Source: DATLYH01 sp035575035
GTDB taxonomy: Bacteria > Planctomycetota > Planctomycetia > Gemmatales > Gemmataceae
Direction: 5' to 3'
Assembly (NCBI GenBank): GCA_035575035.1
Contig: DATLYH010000252.1
Location: forward strand, 1-39,682
Length of the DNA stretch: 39,682 nucleotides
The notes beneath the pieces were generated by a model. It worked only from the letters and a program-made list of their open reading frames with translations. It was not told the origin of the DNA and searched no databases. This document shows, piece by piece, positions 14,684 to 22,877 of this stretch. Numbering within the stretch: position 1 is the stretch's first letter; every line of letters begins with the position of its first letter. The translations under genes and the position numbers were made by a program.

Positions 14684-15418
14684 TTAGATTCCGCTTCCTT
14701 CCTCGTGCTCGATCACGTGCAGGCCGCACTCCTTCTTGATGGTGCCGGCCCAGCGGCCGGCGCGCTCGTCCTCGCCGTCGAGGACCGGCCGGGTGCACGG
14801 CCAGCAGCCGATACTTGGATAACCCTGGTCGTGCAACGGGTTGTAGGGGACGTCATGCTTCGTGATGAAGGCCCAGACCTCGCGCCGCGTCCAGTGCAGC
14901 AGCGGGTTGATCTTGACTAGGTTAAACTTGGCGTCCCATTGTACCACACGGGCCTGCGCCCGGTGGACCGTCTGGTCCTTGCGAATAGCGCTGATCCAGG
15001 CGTCGTAGCCGGCCACCGCCCGGCGCAGCGGCACAATCTTGCGGTCGTAGCAGCACTGATCCGGCCGGATGCGATACAGCGGCCCGCCGTGCTCTGCCTC
15101 GTACTCCGCGACCGTCAATTCCGGCTGGATCAACTCCACCTCGATGCCGTAGCGCTCCTTGATCCGCTCGCGCAGCTGGAGCGTCTCAGGGAACTGGTAG
15201 CCGGTGTCGAGGTTGAAGATGCGCACTGCCGGCTGGATCTCCGCCAACATGTGGATGATGCAGCACCCTTCCGCCCCGAAGGCGGTCGCCATCGTCAACC
15301 GGGGATAAAAGGTGTCCACCGCCCAGCGCAGGATGGCCTGCGGCGGTGCTCCTTCCAGCAGGCGATTGGCCTCGGCGATTTGCTCAGCTGAAAACGTCGG
15401 CGTGGCCGTCTCGTTCAT
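14684..15418 (-). CDS. cysH: APS-type phosphoadenylylsulfate/adenylylsulfate reductase
   Basis: This 244-residue enzyme reduces activated sulfate to sulfite. The PP-loop-like TAFGAEG is at 45-51 and NLDTGYQFPET at 69-79. CC at 122-123 and C-x2-C at 205-208 are the [4Fe-4S] ligands that mark the class using APS rather than PAPS. ECGLH at 230-234 holds the catalytic cysteine (Cys231). The cluster cysteines and the adjacent ATP sulfurylase, with no APS kinase present, support direct APS reduction. The ATG at 15418 leads the operon with rrf2 and sat. A candidate promoter lies about 100 bp upstream. Confidence 0.95.
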   Translation of the reverse strand: MNETATPTFSAEQIAEANRLLEGAPPQAILRWAVDTFYPRLTMATAFGAEGCCIIHMLAEIQPAVRIFNLDTGYQFPETLQLRERIKERYGIEVELIQPELTVAEYEAEHGGPLYRIRPDQCCYDRKIVPLRRAVAGYDAWISAIRKDQTVHRAQARVVQWDAKFNLVKINPLLHWTRREVWAFITKHDVPYNPLHDQGYPSIGCWPCTRPVLDGEDERAGRWAGTIKKECGLHVIEHEEGSGI

Positions 15419-15510
15419 CTGCTTTCCTTCTCTCCGCCTCGCCCGGAACGGCGGCCTGCTTGGGCCTGCCCCATCGCGCGGCCCTTATGGGGCTTCCGGG
15501 CCATTTCTGT

Positions 15511-15575
15511 CAAGGTTAACCATCTTTATCAGTATACTAGAGATTTCGTCAAGAGGGGGAAGATAAGGTTAACGG
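15511..15575 (-). promoter_or_regulatory. Candidate promoter and operator for cysH-rrf2-sat
   Basis: On the minus strand TTGACG (15547-15552) and GATAAA (15525-15530) are 16 bp apart. Two copies of the GTTAACC/GGTTAAC element (15514-15521 and 15567-15573) flank the promoter, the first a perfect palindrome GGTTAACC. The palindrome AGTATACT (15531-15538) lies between the boxes. These are plausible sites for the Rrf2 regulator encoded in the operon, but binding is inference. Confidence 0.5.
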
Positions 15576-15677
15576 ATCCAAGCTGGGAGCACCAATGACC
15601 GGGTATCCCTGAACCAATTACTGGCGCTCCTGGTTTGGATCAACGCTCCCGGCTCGGCTTCTCGGATTGGGGGATTT

Positions 15678-16658
15678 TTAATTCTTCTCGGGCAGGACTT
15701 CCAGGATAACCGTCACCTTGGTGCCCAGAGGCGGAATGCGTTCGGTGTGGGCCTCAAAGGCAAGGTCGGCGTTGTCCTTGGGACTTCGGATCGGCAGATC
15801 GAGCATCGCCGTGTCGAAGTTGGAGACGCAGATAATGTCGCCGTCGTTGGCCAGGTAGTACTTGCGGCCCGGTTCGAACGGCACGTCCACCAGCTTGCTG
15901 CCGGCGAAAACCCAGTCGATGTCCAGGTTCTTGCCGGTCCGGGCGTAGCGGACCCACTGCTGGGCGGGCACCGTGATCAGTTTCCCCTGGTCCTCGTACT
16001 GGACGGTGACCTTGATCCGGGAGCCGGTAGCCGGCTGGTAGCGTGGCTGATACTTGACCGGCGATCCCTCCTTGGCCCCGGCCACGTTCAGCGCGGCATG
16101 GATGGTCCGCGCGTCCACGTCGGCCGCCAGGATCGCCTCGTGCTCCTTGGTCATCTTGCGCGTCAGAAACTGCTCCAGCTGCCCCTCGCGCATGCAGACG
16201 ACGGCATGGACCAGAACCCGGCGCTGCTCTCCTTGGATTTCCAGGAAGACGTTCTCTCCCATCTTCACCCGCTTGGACTCGGCCGGTTTGGTCGCCGGCT
16301 TGCTGTCCGGCGTGGACGGGGGAGTTCGGTCGCCGCTGCTCAGACTGGTCACGCCGAACAAGTTCACATCAGCCAACCACAGTAAGAGAGCGACCGCCGC
16401 AACCTGCACCAGCAACCCCAGCACGCCGAGCACAATCGCCGCGACGGCTGGGCCCGCCGAGGAGCCGGGCTGCCGGCGGGTGGCCTGGAGGTCGCGGACG
16501 CCCAGCCCCAGCGCCACCGGGCCAAGCACCAGCCCGACGCCGGGCAGCAGGGCGAGGGCGCCGCAGGAGCAGGCGGTCCAGAGGCCGCGCCGCTTGGGGG
16601 TGTGCGGCCCCGGCTGGGGTTGGTCCTGCGAAGAGATGTTCGACAGAAGGGTGCTCAT
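15678..16658 (-). CDS. Membrane-anchored YdjY-domain protein
   Basis: This is a 326-residue protein. The N-terminal third has two hydrophobic segments (CSCGALALLPGVGLVLGPVA and AIVLGVLGLLVQVAAVALLL), resembling a DUF4190-type membrane region. A Pro/Lys-rich linker follows, then a C-terminal domain with VLVHAVVCMREGQLEQFL, ARTIHAALNVAGAKEGSPV and ITVPAQQWVR. That pattern matches YdjY-type domains found in bacterial iron-sulfur and planctomycete proteins. The ATG at 16658 (MSTLLSNIS) is chosen; an upstream frame to 16754 crosses a terminator and is not coding. The physiological role is unknown. Confidence 0.8.
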   Translation of the reverse strand: MSTLLSNISSQDQPQPGPHTPKRRGLWTACSCGALALLPGVGLVLGPVALGLGVRDLQATRRQPGSSAGPAVAAIVLGVLGLLVQVAAVALLLWLADVNLFGVTSLSSGDRTPPSTPDSKPATKPAESKRVKMGENVFLEIQGEQRRVLVHAVVCMREGQLEQFLTRKMTKEHEAILAADVDARTIHAALNVAGAKEGSPVKYQPRYQPATGSRIKVTVQYEDQGKLITVPAQQWVRYARTGKNLDIDWVFAGSKLVDVPFEPGRKYYLANDGDIICVSNFDTAMLDLPIRSPKDNADLAFEAHTERIPPLGTKVTVILEVLPEKN

Positions 16659-16692
16659 ACCGGTCAGGATAGCAGGTCGGCTGGGAGCTGGG

Positions 16693-16743
16693 AATAAAAA
16701 ACGCCCGGCGGGGGCGCACCTCGCGGTGCCACCCCCGCCGGGG
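16693..16743 (-). terminator. Strong intrinsic terminator of the YTV protein gene
   Basis: On the minus strand GGCGGGGGtgGCACC pairs with GGTGCgCCCCCGCC around a GCGA loop. The stem is followed by a G-C step and TTTTTTATT (16693-16702). It lies 52-102 bp after the stop of the gene at 16795. Confidence 0.9.
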
Positions 16744-16794
16744 CGGGGCAACATCGGACCACCGGCGGCCGGCAGCCCGGTCAGGGCGAAGGGG

Positions 16795-18603
16795 TCAGTT
16801 GCAGCCGCCGCAAGGAGCGTCGCAGCACATCCGCCGGCCGAACAGGCCGCGCCAGCCGCACTCCTTGCAGGTGGTCTTGCACTCCACCCAGCAGCACTTC
16901 GGGGCCTTGCAGCACGGCTGGCAGCACGGAGCCGGGCAGCACGACGGGCCGCACGGAACCTTGCAGCACGGCTGCGGGCAGACCTCGCAGACCGTCACCG
17001 GCACCTTGCGGCACCGGGTCACGCAGACCTGCTGCGGCACGCACACCTTGACCCGCTTGCAGACCGTCACGGGCACGCACTCCGTCACGGTGTAGGGGAC
17101 CTTCACCCTCACCGTGTACGGGACCATCTTGCAGACGGTGTACGGCACCCGCTTGACGCACGGCTGCTGGACCCAGGTGCAAGTAGTGCAGGGAACGCAC
17201 TTCTTCACCGTGTACGGGACCATCTTGCAGACCGTGTACGGCACCTTCTTGCACACCTCTTCGTAGCAGCAGCGCCAGACGGTGTAGGGGACCTTCTTGA
17301 CGCACTGCTCCTTGACGAGGCGGCAGGTGGTGTAGGTGTAGGTCCGGCAGACCTGGGCCCCTTCCTGGAAGCGCCGGCCGGGACCGTCGCAGTCGTAGGT
17401 GTTACCGTGCTCGTCCACGTAGGCGCCGCAGACGCACCGGGTCACCGTGTACGGAATCTGCTTCTTGATCACCTCCTGCTGCATCCGGCAGACGGTGTAC
17501 GGAACCTTCTTGACGATCGTCTCCGGCACCATCTTGCAGACGGTGTACGGGACCTTCTTGACGACCGTGTAGGGAACCTTCTTGCAGACCTGGTAGGGCA
17601 CCTTCTCGCAGATCTGCTCCTTGACCATCTTGGTGCAGGGGACGCACTCGCAGACCGTCCACGACCGCCAAACCTTGCGGCAGCGGACCTCCGGCGGTCC
17701 CTCGCAGTAGCAGGTCTGACGGCCGCACGGCCGGCAGGTGGTCCTGCAGGTGCACGGGTCGAAGCACAGCTCGTTGCACTGCGTGGTGCACTTGTACTTC
17801 TTGCCCGGGACGCAGTACTGCTCGTAGACCCACGCGCCGCACTTCTTCTGCACCGTCTTGTAGGTGGTCACCGGTCGGCAGACCGTGCGGACGCAGGTCT
17901 TGTAGCAGGTCTCGACGCAGGTCTTGTAGCAGGTCTCGCAGACCTCCTTGTAGCGGGTCTCGTAGCACGGCTTGCACACCGTGCAGCAGACCTCCTTGTA
18001 GCAGGTCTCGTAGCACGGCTTGCACACGGTGCAGCAGACCTCGCGGCAGTGCTGCTCGCAGATCTGCTTCTGGACCATGTGGCAGGCCCGGTAGCAGTGC
18101 TGCTCATAGACCGGCCGGCAGACGGTGTAGCAGCATTCCTTCCAGCACGTCTCCGGGACGCGCTTGCAGATGGTGTAGCGGCACTCCTTCCAGCAGGTCT
18201 CGTAGCACGGCTTGTAGCAGGTCTGGCACACCTCCTTGTAAGTGGTCTGGTAGCAGGGCTTGCAGACGGTGGTGCAAACTTCCTTCCAGTGGGTTTCGTA
18301 GCACGGCTTGTAGCAGGTGCGGCACTCCTCGCGGTAGCAGGTCTTGCAGACCGGCTTCAGGACGGTTTCCTGGACCGTCTGGTAGCAGGTGTGCCAGCGG
18401 GTTTCCAGGCAGGTGTCATACACCAGCTTGTAGCAAGTACGGCACTGCCGCTTGCACGCAGGGAAGCAGCACTGGGCGTCGCAACAGGGCTGCGGACAGC
18501 AGTTGTAATTGCCGGCGCCGCAATGTGACGCCGTTGCCGTTTGGACAGCTCCGAGCAGGCCGACCAGCGCGGCCAGCAGCGGCGCTCCCAAGCGCATCCT
18601 CAT
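16795..18603 (-). CDS. Cysteine-rich YTV-repeat cell-wall-type protein
   Basis: This is a 602-residue exported protein with a signal peptide (MRMRLGAPLLAALVGLLGAV, cleavage probably after TATAS). The mature part is extremely rich in cysteine, tyrosine, lysine and valine. The first half is a tandem of CYKPCYET-like units, with CxxxC and KEVC spacing. The second half has ten PYTV motifs (KVPYTVCKMVPYTV) plus one CYTV. The C-terminus is a run of CC pairs and ends CGGCN. YTV-motif cysteine-rich proteins are known from planctomycetes and have been linked to their proteinaceous, disulfide-linked wall. The gene starts at ATG 18603 with GAGGAGG seven bases upstream and ends with its own terminator, so it is monocistronic. 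Confidence 0.9.
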   Translation of the reverse strand: MRMRLGAPLLAALVGLLGAVQTATASHCGAGNYNCCPQPCCDAQCCFPACKRQCRTCYKLVYDTCLETRWHTCYQTVQETVLKPVCKTCYREECRTCYKPCYETHWKEVCTTVCKPCYQTTYKEVCQTCYKPCYETCWKECRYTICKRVPETCWKECCYTVCRPVYEQHCYRACHMVQKQICEQHCREVCCTVCKPCYETCYKEVCCTVCKPCYETRYKEVCETCYKTCVETCYKTCVRTVCRPVTTYKTVQKKCGAWVYEQYCVPGKKYKCTTQCNELCFDPCTCRTTCRPCGRQTCYCEGPPEVRCRKVWRSWTVCECVPCTKMVKEQICEKVPYQVCKKVPYTVVKKVPYTVCKMVPETIVKKVPYTVCRMQQEVIKKQIPYTVTRCVCGAYVDEHGNTYDCDGPGRRFQEGAQVCRTYTYTTCRLVKEQCVKKVPYTVWRCCYEEVCKKVPYTVCKMVPYTVKKCVPCTTCTWVQQPCVKRVPYTVCKMVPYTVRVKVPYTVTECVPVTVCKRVKVCVPQQVCVTRCRKVPVTVCEVCPQPCCKVPCGPSCCPAPCCQPCCKAPKCCWVECKTTCKECGWRGLFGRRMCCDAPCGGCN

Positions 18604-19002
18604 GATCTCGCCTCCTCATCGGCACATTGGGCCAGTGGTTAGATGACTCGAACGCCAGTTCCGCCGGTACGTGACCCCTTCGTACCTGTCAGCGATGGGC
18701 CAGCCTCCGCGCATGACCCCGTTCGGTTGAGCGGGTAAGTGCGTCTCGCGCGACGGATGTCTCGGAACGCGCCCAGCTCGTCCAGGCGTGTTTATCGGCT
18801 GGACTTTCCCGGCTTCATCACCGCGACGCCGCCTTGCGGCTCTTGCCCGGCCTGCGTCTTTTCGGGACAAAGCGGACATACGGCGTGTGCCGGCGCAGTA
18901 AGCTGAAGAGGGTATGCTTGCGCCAGCGAGGGAAACGCCTGGCGGCTCGATCGGGGCAACCTGGGCTTGGAGCGAAGGTGCGGATTGGGGTATGGTGAGG
19001 CA
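18604..19002. other. Divergent intergenic region, no gene assigned
   Basis: These 399 bp lie between two divergent genes and must hold their promoters, but no clear -35/-10 pair is seen. A minus-strand frame ending at 18818 gives a very basic stretch (KHTLFSLLRRHTPYVRFVPK then RRRPGKSRK) that might be a short basic protein. Its start and family are not evident. Confidence 0.4.
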
Positions 19003-19599
19003 ATGAAGCAATTCTCCCGACTGGCGTGGTGGCGCTCGCCGGCCTGGCGCTGGCTGGTCTGGCTGGCCTGGGTGACGGTTTCGACAGTGCTGCTGATCGG
19101 CCCAAGCCTGGCGCAGCTGCTCCGCCGCCAGCTCGACAGTGGGGAGAACCCCGCGCTCGACTCTCAGATCTTCCTCCTGTCCAAGGTGTTCCATGTCAGC
19201 GACTACGCCCTGATGGCAGCGCTGACCGCCTGGCTGCCGATCGCGCGGCGCTGGCGTGGGCTGCTGCTGGTGTTCCTGTCGGCCCACGCGGCGGGCACGG
19301 AGTGGCTGCAGCAGTATGTCGAGACGCGGACGGGCACCTGGCATGACGTGGCGATCGACCACCTGGGGCTGCTGCTCGGCCTGGCCCTGACGTGGAAATG
19401 GTGGCGGCCGCCGCGGACGGAATCGTCTTCCCTCACCCCGGACGGAGGCGAAACCGTGGCACCACGGTCTCCCTTGACAGTCCGCCCGCGTTGTGCGATT
19501 TTCCCCTCCTGCTGCGGTGGTCCCGTCAAGGAGGAGGGCGAAGGTCCATGGCCGGACAACACCCCCGAGGCGCCGCCGACGGCTGGCGCCTGTCGCTGA
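19003..19599 (+). CDS. VanZ-like membrane protein
   Basis: This is a 198-residue protein with hydrophobic segments near 17-40, 62-82, 87-99 and 122-136. The motif AGTEWLQQYVETRTGTWHDV near residues 98-117 followed by DHLGLLLG is the VanZ/YccF-type signature (Glu-x2-Gln...Arg...Asp...Gly). VanZ proteins confer low-level teicoplanin resistance, but most homologues are uncharacterised envelope proteins. The last 60 residues are polar and overlap by 52 bp the start of the glycosyltransferase gene in another frame, suggesting translational coupling. The ATG at 19003 is preceded by GGTGAGG at short spacing. Confidence 0.85.
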   Translation: MKQFSRLAWWRSPAWRWLVWLAWVTVSTVLLIGPSLAQLLRRQLDSGENPALDSQIFLLSKVFHVSDYALMAALTAWLPIARRWRGLLLVFLSAHAAGTEWLQQYVETRTGTWHDVAIDHLGLLLGLALTWKWWRPPRTESSSLTPDGGETVAPRSPLTVRPRCAIFPSCCGGPVKEEGEGPWPDNTPEAPPTAGACR

Positions 19600-21953
19600 T
19601 CATTCCCGCCTACAACGAAGAAAGCAATATCCGCCAGGCCGTCGAGGAGGCCGACGCCGCCCTGGCCGGGCTGACACGTGATTACGAAATCCTGGTTGTG
19701 GACGACGGCAGCAGCGACGGCACCGCCGCCGAAGTGCTCGCGGCCGCCCGCCGCCAGCCGAACGTCCATCTGCTGCGCCATCCCGTCAACCGCGGCTACG
19801 GTGCCGCCCTGCGCACCGGCTTCGAAGCGGCCCGGATGGATCTGGTCGCCTTCACCGACGCCGACTGTCAGTTCGACCTGGCCGACCTCGCGCTGCTGCT
19901 GCCGCTCACCAAGGACTATCCCGTGGTGACCGGCTACCGAATGCAGCGTCAGGACCCCTGGCGGCGGCGTTTCTTCTCCTGGGGCTACAACCATCTGGTG
20001 CGGGCCCTGCTGGGCACGCGCGTCCGTGACTGCGACTGCGCTCTGAAGGTCTTTCGCCGGGAGGCGCTGGCCGAACTATTGCCGCAGTCGTCCGGCTTCC
20101 TGGTCAATGCCGAGATGCTGGCCCGGGCCCAGCAACTCCACTATCGCGTGGCCGAGGTGGGCGTCCGCCACCGGCCGCGGCTCGGCGGTCATAGCAAGGT
20201 TTCGCTCGCCGACATCCCGCGCACCCTGCGGGCCCTGCTGCCGTTCTGGTGGTCGCGCGTCCTGTTCGCTGGACCGGACCCCGATCCCAGCACGTCCTGG
20301 ACGGGCCTGGGGGCCGGGCTTCTGCTCGTCCTGGTGGCGGCCGTCGCGTTGTTCTTCTGTCGCTTGAGCTGTCCGCTGCTGGAGCCGCAAGAGGCCCGCT
20401 ATGCCGAGATCCCGCGGCAGATGCTGGCAGCGGGCAGCTGGGTGGTGCCGGTCCTGCACGGCGAGCCGTACTGGGACAAGCCGCCGCTGCTTTACTGGTT
20501 GGTGATGGCCAGTTATTCCCTGTTCGGCGTCCATGACTGGGCCGCCCGGCTGGTGCCCGGTGCAGCCGGCGTTTTCACGGTGCTGCTCACCTACCTCTGG
20601 GGCTGCCGGGCGGTCGGACCGCGGGCCGGGCTTGCCGGGGCGCTGGTGCTCTGCTTGTCGGCGCGCTACGTCTACCTGGGGCGGATGCTGACCATGGACA
20701 CGCTGCTCTGTCTCTGGGTGGTGGCGGCGCTGGCGGCGGGACAGGTCGCCGTCCAGGGGCCGACGCTGCGGCGTGGCTGGTGGTGGGCGTCGGCGGCGGC
20801 CGGCGCGCTGGGATTGCTCACCAAGGGGCCGGTCGCCCTGGTGCTGGTGGCGGTTCCGCTGCTGGCTTACCAGCTGCTCGATCCGCGGACGGCCCGACCT
20901 CGGCCGCGCGCCTGGCTGGCCTACCTCGCCCTGGCCATGGGACTGGCGGCGCCGTGGTACGTCGCCGTCACCCTGCGGGAACCGGGCTTTCTCCATTATT
21001 TCTTCTGGAAGCATAATGTCGTCCGTTTCGCCGAGGCGTTCGACCACCAGGAGCCGGTCTGGTTCTACCTGCCGGGGCTGCTCCTGGGGATGCTGCCGTG
21101 GACGCTGCTGCTGCCGGGACTGATTCGGTTCCTGGGCCGGCGGCCAGCGCGGGCAGCCGCTCGGCGGCCGGCGGCGCTGGGGTTCTTCCTGCTGGCCTCG
21201 CTCTGGTGCCTGCTGTTTTTCTCAGCGGCTGAGTGCAAGCGGGCGCTGTACATCCTGCCGGCGATGCCGACTCTGGCCCTGGCGCTGGGCTGCTATCTCG
21301 ACGCCGGCCTGCCGCGGGAGCGGTTCGGAGCGGTGGGGCTGGTGCTCTGGCGGCGCGGCTCGCGGCTGGCGCACACGGCCACCCTGGGCGTGCTGGCCGT
21401 GGGGATCGGCGGCAGCCTGCTGGCGGTGGGGCTGGGATTGTGGAGGCCGATCATCGGCATCGGGCTGGCCGGAACGGCGGCTGTGGTCCTGGCGGCGGCG
21501 GCCCGGTTCGGCCCTCGGCACCGGCCGGTGCGGAGCTGGGCCGCTTGCGGTGCCGTTACCTTTGTTTTGCTGCTGCTGGCCATCCACCAGCTTCTCCCCG
21601 CCTATGCCCGCCGCTTCTCGCTCCGGGGCCATGTCCGGCCGCATGCCGAGCTTTGTGCCGATCCGGCGGTCGTGGTCGCCTGTTATCCGCGCCGCTGGGA
21701 CTCGGTCAGCTTTTACCTGGGGCGGTCCGATGTCCGCGTCTACACCGCCGACCAGCGTGCCGCACTGGTTGCCGACCTCCGCCGGCGGCCGGGGACGCTC
21801 CTCTTTGTCAAGCCGGGGCCGGCGCTGGACGAATTACTGCGCGCGATGCCCGAGGGGCTGGAGTACGTGCCGCGCGGCCGGCAAGGGACCGTCCGCGTCG
21901 GCTGGGTGCGCTCGCGCTGGGAGGCGCAGCCCGGCCTGTACGCCAGCCGGTGA
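19548..21953 (+). CDS. Fusion glycosyltransferase: GT2 (DPM1-like) plus ArnT/PMT-type GT-C domain
   Basis: This is an 801-residue two-domain enzyme. Residues 16-240 are a GT-A fold GT2 domain: SLIIPAYNEE at 16-25, VDDGSSDGT at 51-59 and the metal-binding DAD at 104-106. It resembles polyprenyl-phosphate mannosyl/glucosyl synthases. From about 255 a multi-pass GT-C domain follows, with EPQEARYAEIPRQM at 279-292 and YWDKPPLLYWL at 308-318, matching the ArnT/GT83 family, which moves sugars from lipid carriers to lipid A or protein. One chain could thus both make and use a lipid-linked sugar at the membrane. The ATG at 19548 has AGGAGG slightly far upstream. Acceptor and sugar are unknown. Confidence 0.88.
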   Translation: MAGQHPRGAADGWRLSLIIPAYNEESNIRQAVEEADAALAGLTRDYEILVVDDGSSDGTAAEVLAAARRQPNVHLLRHPVNRGYGAALRTGFEAARMDLVAFTDADCQFDLADLALLLPLTKDYPVVTGYRMQRQDPWRRRFFSWGYNHLVRALLGTRVRDCDCALKVFRREALAELLPQSSGFLVNAEMLARAQQLHYRVAEVGVRHRPRLGGHSKVSLADIPRTLRALLPFWWSRVLFAGPDPDPSTSWTGLGAGLLLVLVAAVALFFCRLSCPLLEPQEARYAEIPRQMLAAGSWVVPVLHGEPYWDKPPLLYWLVMASYSLFGVHDWAARLVPGAAGVFTVLLTYLWGCRAVGPRAGLAGALVLCLSARYVYLGRMLTMDTLLCLWVVAALAAGQVAVQGPTLRRGWWWASAAAGALGLLTKGPVALVLVAVPLLAYQLLDPRTARPRPRAWLAYLALAMGLAAPWYVAVTLREPGFLHYFFWKHNVVRFAEAFDHQEPVWFYLPGLLLGMLPWTLLLPGLIRFLGRRPARAAARRPAALGFFLLASLWCLLFFSAAECKRALYILPAMPTLALALGCYLDAGLPRERFGAVGLVLWRRGSRLAHTATLGVLAVGIGGSLLAVGLGLWRPIIGIGLAGTAAVVLAAAARFGPRHRPVRSWAACGAVTFVLLLLAIHQLLPAYARRFSLRGHVRPHAELCADPAVVVACYPRRWDSVSFYLGRSDVRVYTADQRAALVADLRRRPGTLLFVKPGPALDELLRAMPEGLEYVPRGRQGTVRVGWVRSRWEAQPGLYASR

Positions 21954-22001
21954 GCGCGCGGCGAGGTCGAGTGCTAGGCCGCAAGCGGCAGCCAATCGAG
22001 G

Positions 22002-22820
22002 ATGGCCATGTCCCGGTGGATGCAGGTGGCCCTGGTGGTGGTTCTGCTGCCGTCGTTGGCCGGGGCGGCCGACCAGGTGAACGCCCTCAAGAAGCTGCCC
22101 CCGCCCAACGTTCCCGCTCTCCTGGCGGGCAACTCCCCTGACGCTCTGGCCGGCTCGCTGCGCGGCTACCTGGTGCACAACCTGCCGACCACCCTTTACG
22201 AGGCCAGCCCAGGGTGGGGCCGGACCAAACGGGTCCGCCGGATCGAGTGGAAAGGCGGGGGGCTGCGTGTCCGCCCCGAGGTGGTCTACCGCCAGCAGAA
22301 TGACGGCACCTGGCGGAAGATCCGGGCCACGGCCGAGAACCTGGCCGACACCCTGGTCCTCGACATCCGCAACTTCCAGCAACCGGCACCCGGCCGACTA
22401 CGCTTCGACATCTTCCTCTCGTTCGACCTCAAACTGCACTATGAGCAGCAGGTCTGGGAGTCGGGCATCCGGCTGTACAGCGGCAGCGCCCGGGCCCGGC
22501 TGCGGGCCAAGGTGCTGCTGCGCTGCGAGCTGACCGCTCGGCTGGAGGACAGGGATAGCTTTCTGCCCGATGCGGTCTTCCGGCTCCGTGTGGTGCGGGC
22601 GCAGCTGAGTTATGACAATCTGGTGGTCGAGCACATCGCCGGGCTGGGCGGGGAGTTCGCCCAGCTCCTCGGCGATGCGATCAAGGGGAGCCTCGATCGG
22701 TGGCACCCATCGCTGGAATCGGAGTTGCTCGCCAAGGCCAGCGCCGCCATCGTCAAGGCCGGCGACAGCAAGGAAGTCCGCCTCAGTGTGAGCAAGCTGC
22801 TGAACCGGAAGGCGCGGTGA
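22002..22820 (+). CDS. Exported hypothetical protein downstream of the glycosyltransferase
   Basis: This is a 272-residue protein with a signal peptide MAMSRWMQVALVVVLLPSLA, cleavage probably after AGA near residue 23. The mature part alternates beta-rich stretches (KRVRRIEWKGGGLRVRPEVV, RLRFDIFLSFDLKLHYEQQV) with a C-terminal helix (FAQLLGDAIKGSLDRWHPSL). No catalytic motif or known family is recognised. It follows the glycosyltransferase by 48 bp on the same strand and may act on the same envelope product. Two ATGs (22002, 22008) are possible; the first is chosen. Confidence 0.75.
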   Translation: MAMSRWMQVALVVVLLPSLAGAADQVNALKKLPPPNVPALLAGNSPDALAGSLRGYLVHNLPTTLYEASPGWGRTKRVRRIEWKGGGLRVRPEVVYRQQNDGTWRKIRATAENLADTLVLDIRNFQQPAPGRLRFDIFLSFDLKLHYEQQVWESGIRLYSGSARARLRAKVLLRCELTARLEDRDSFLPDAVFRLRVVRAQLSYDNLVVEHIAGLGGEFAQLLGDAIKGSLDRWHPSLESELLAKASAAIVKAGDSKEVRLSVSKLLNRKAR

Positions 22821-22877
22821 ATGGTCATGTCGCCGGCGCAGCACCCGGCCGCCAGCGGTAGCGATTCCGGATAACCC

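Noticed and set aside
16054..18528. Very long plus-strand reading frame (over 800 codons) opposite the YTV protein
   Set aside because: It mirrors the repetitive minus-strand gene; its translation is low-complexity Ala/Leu/Asp/Val with no family likeness, while the minus strand has a signal peptide, RBS and terminator.
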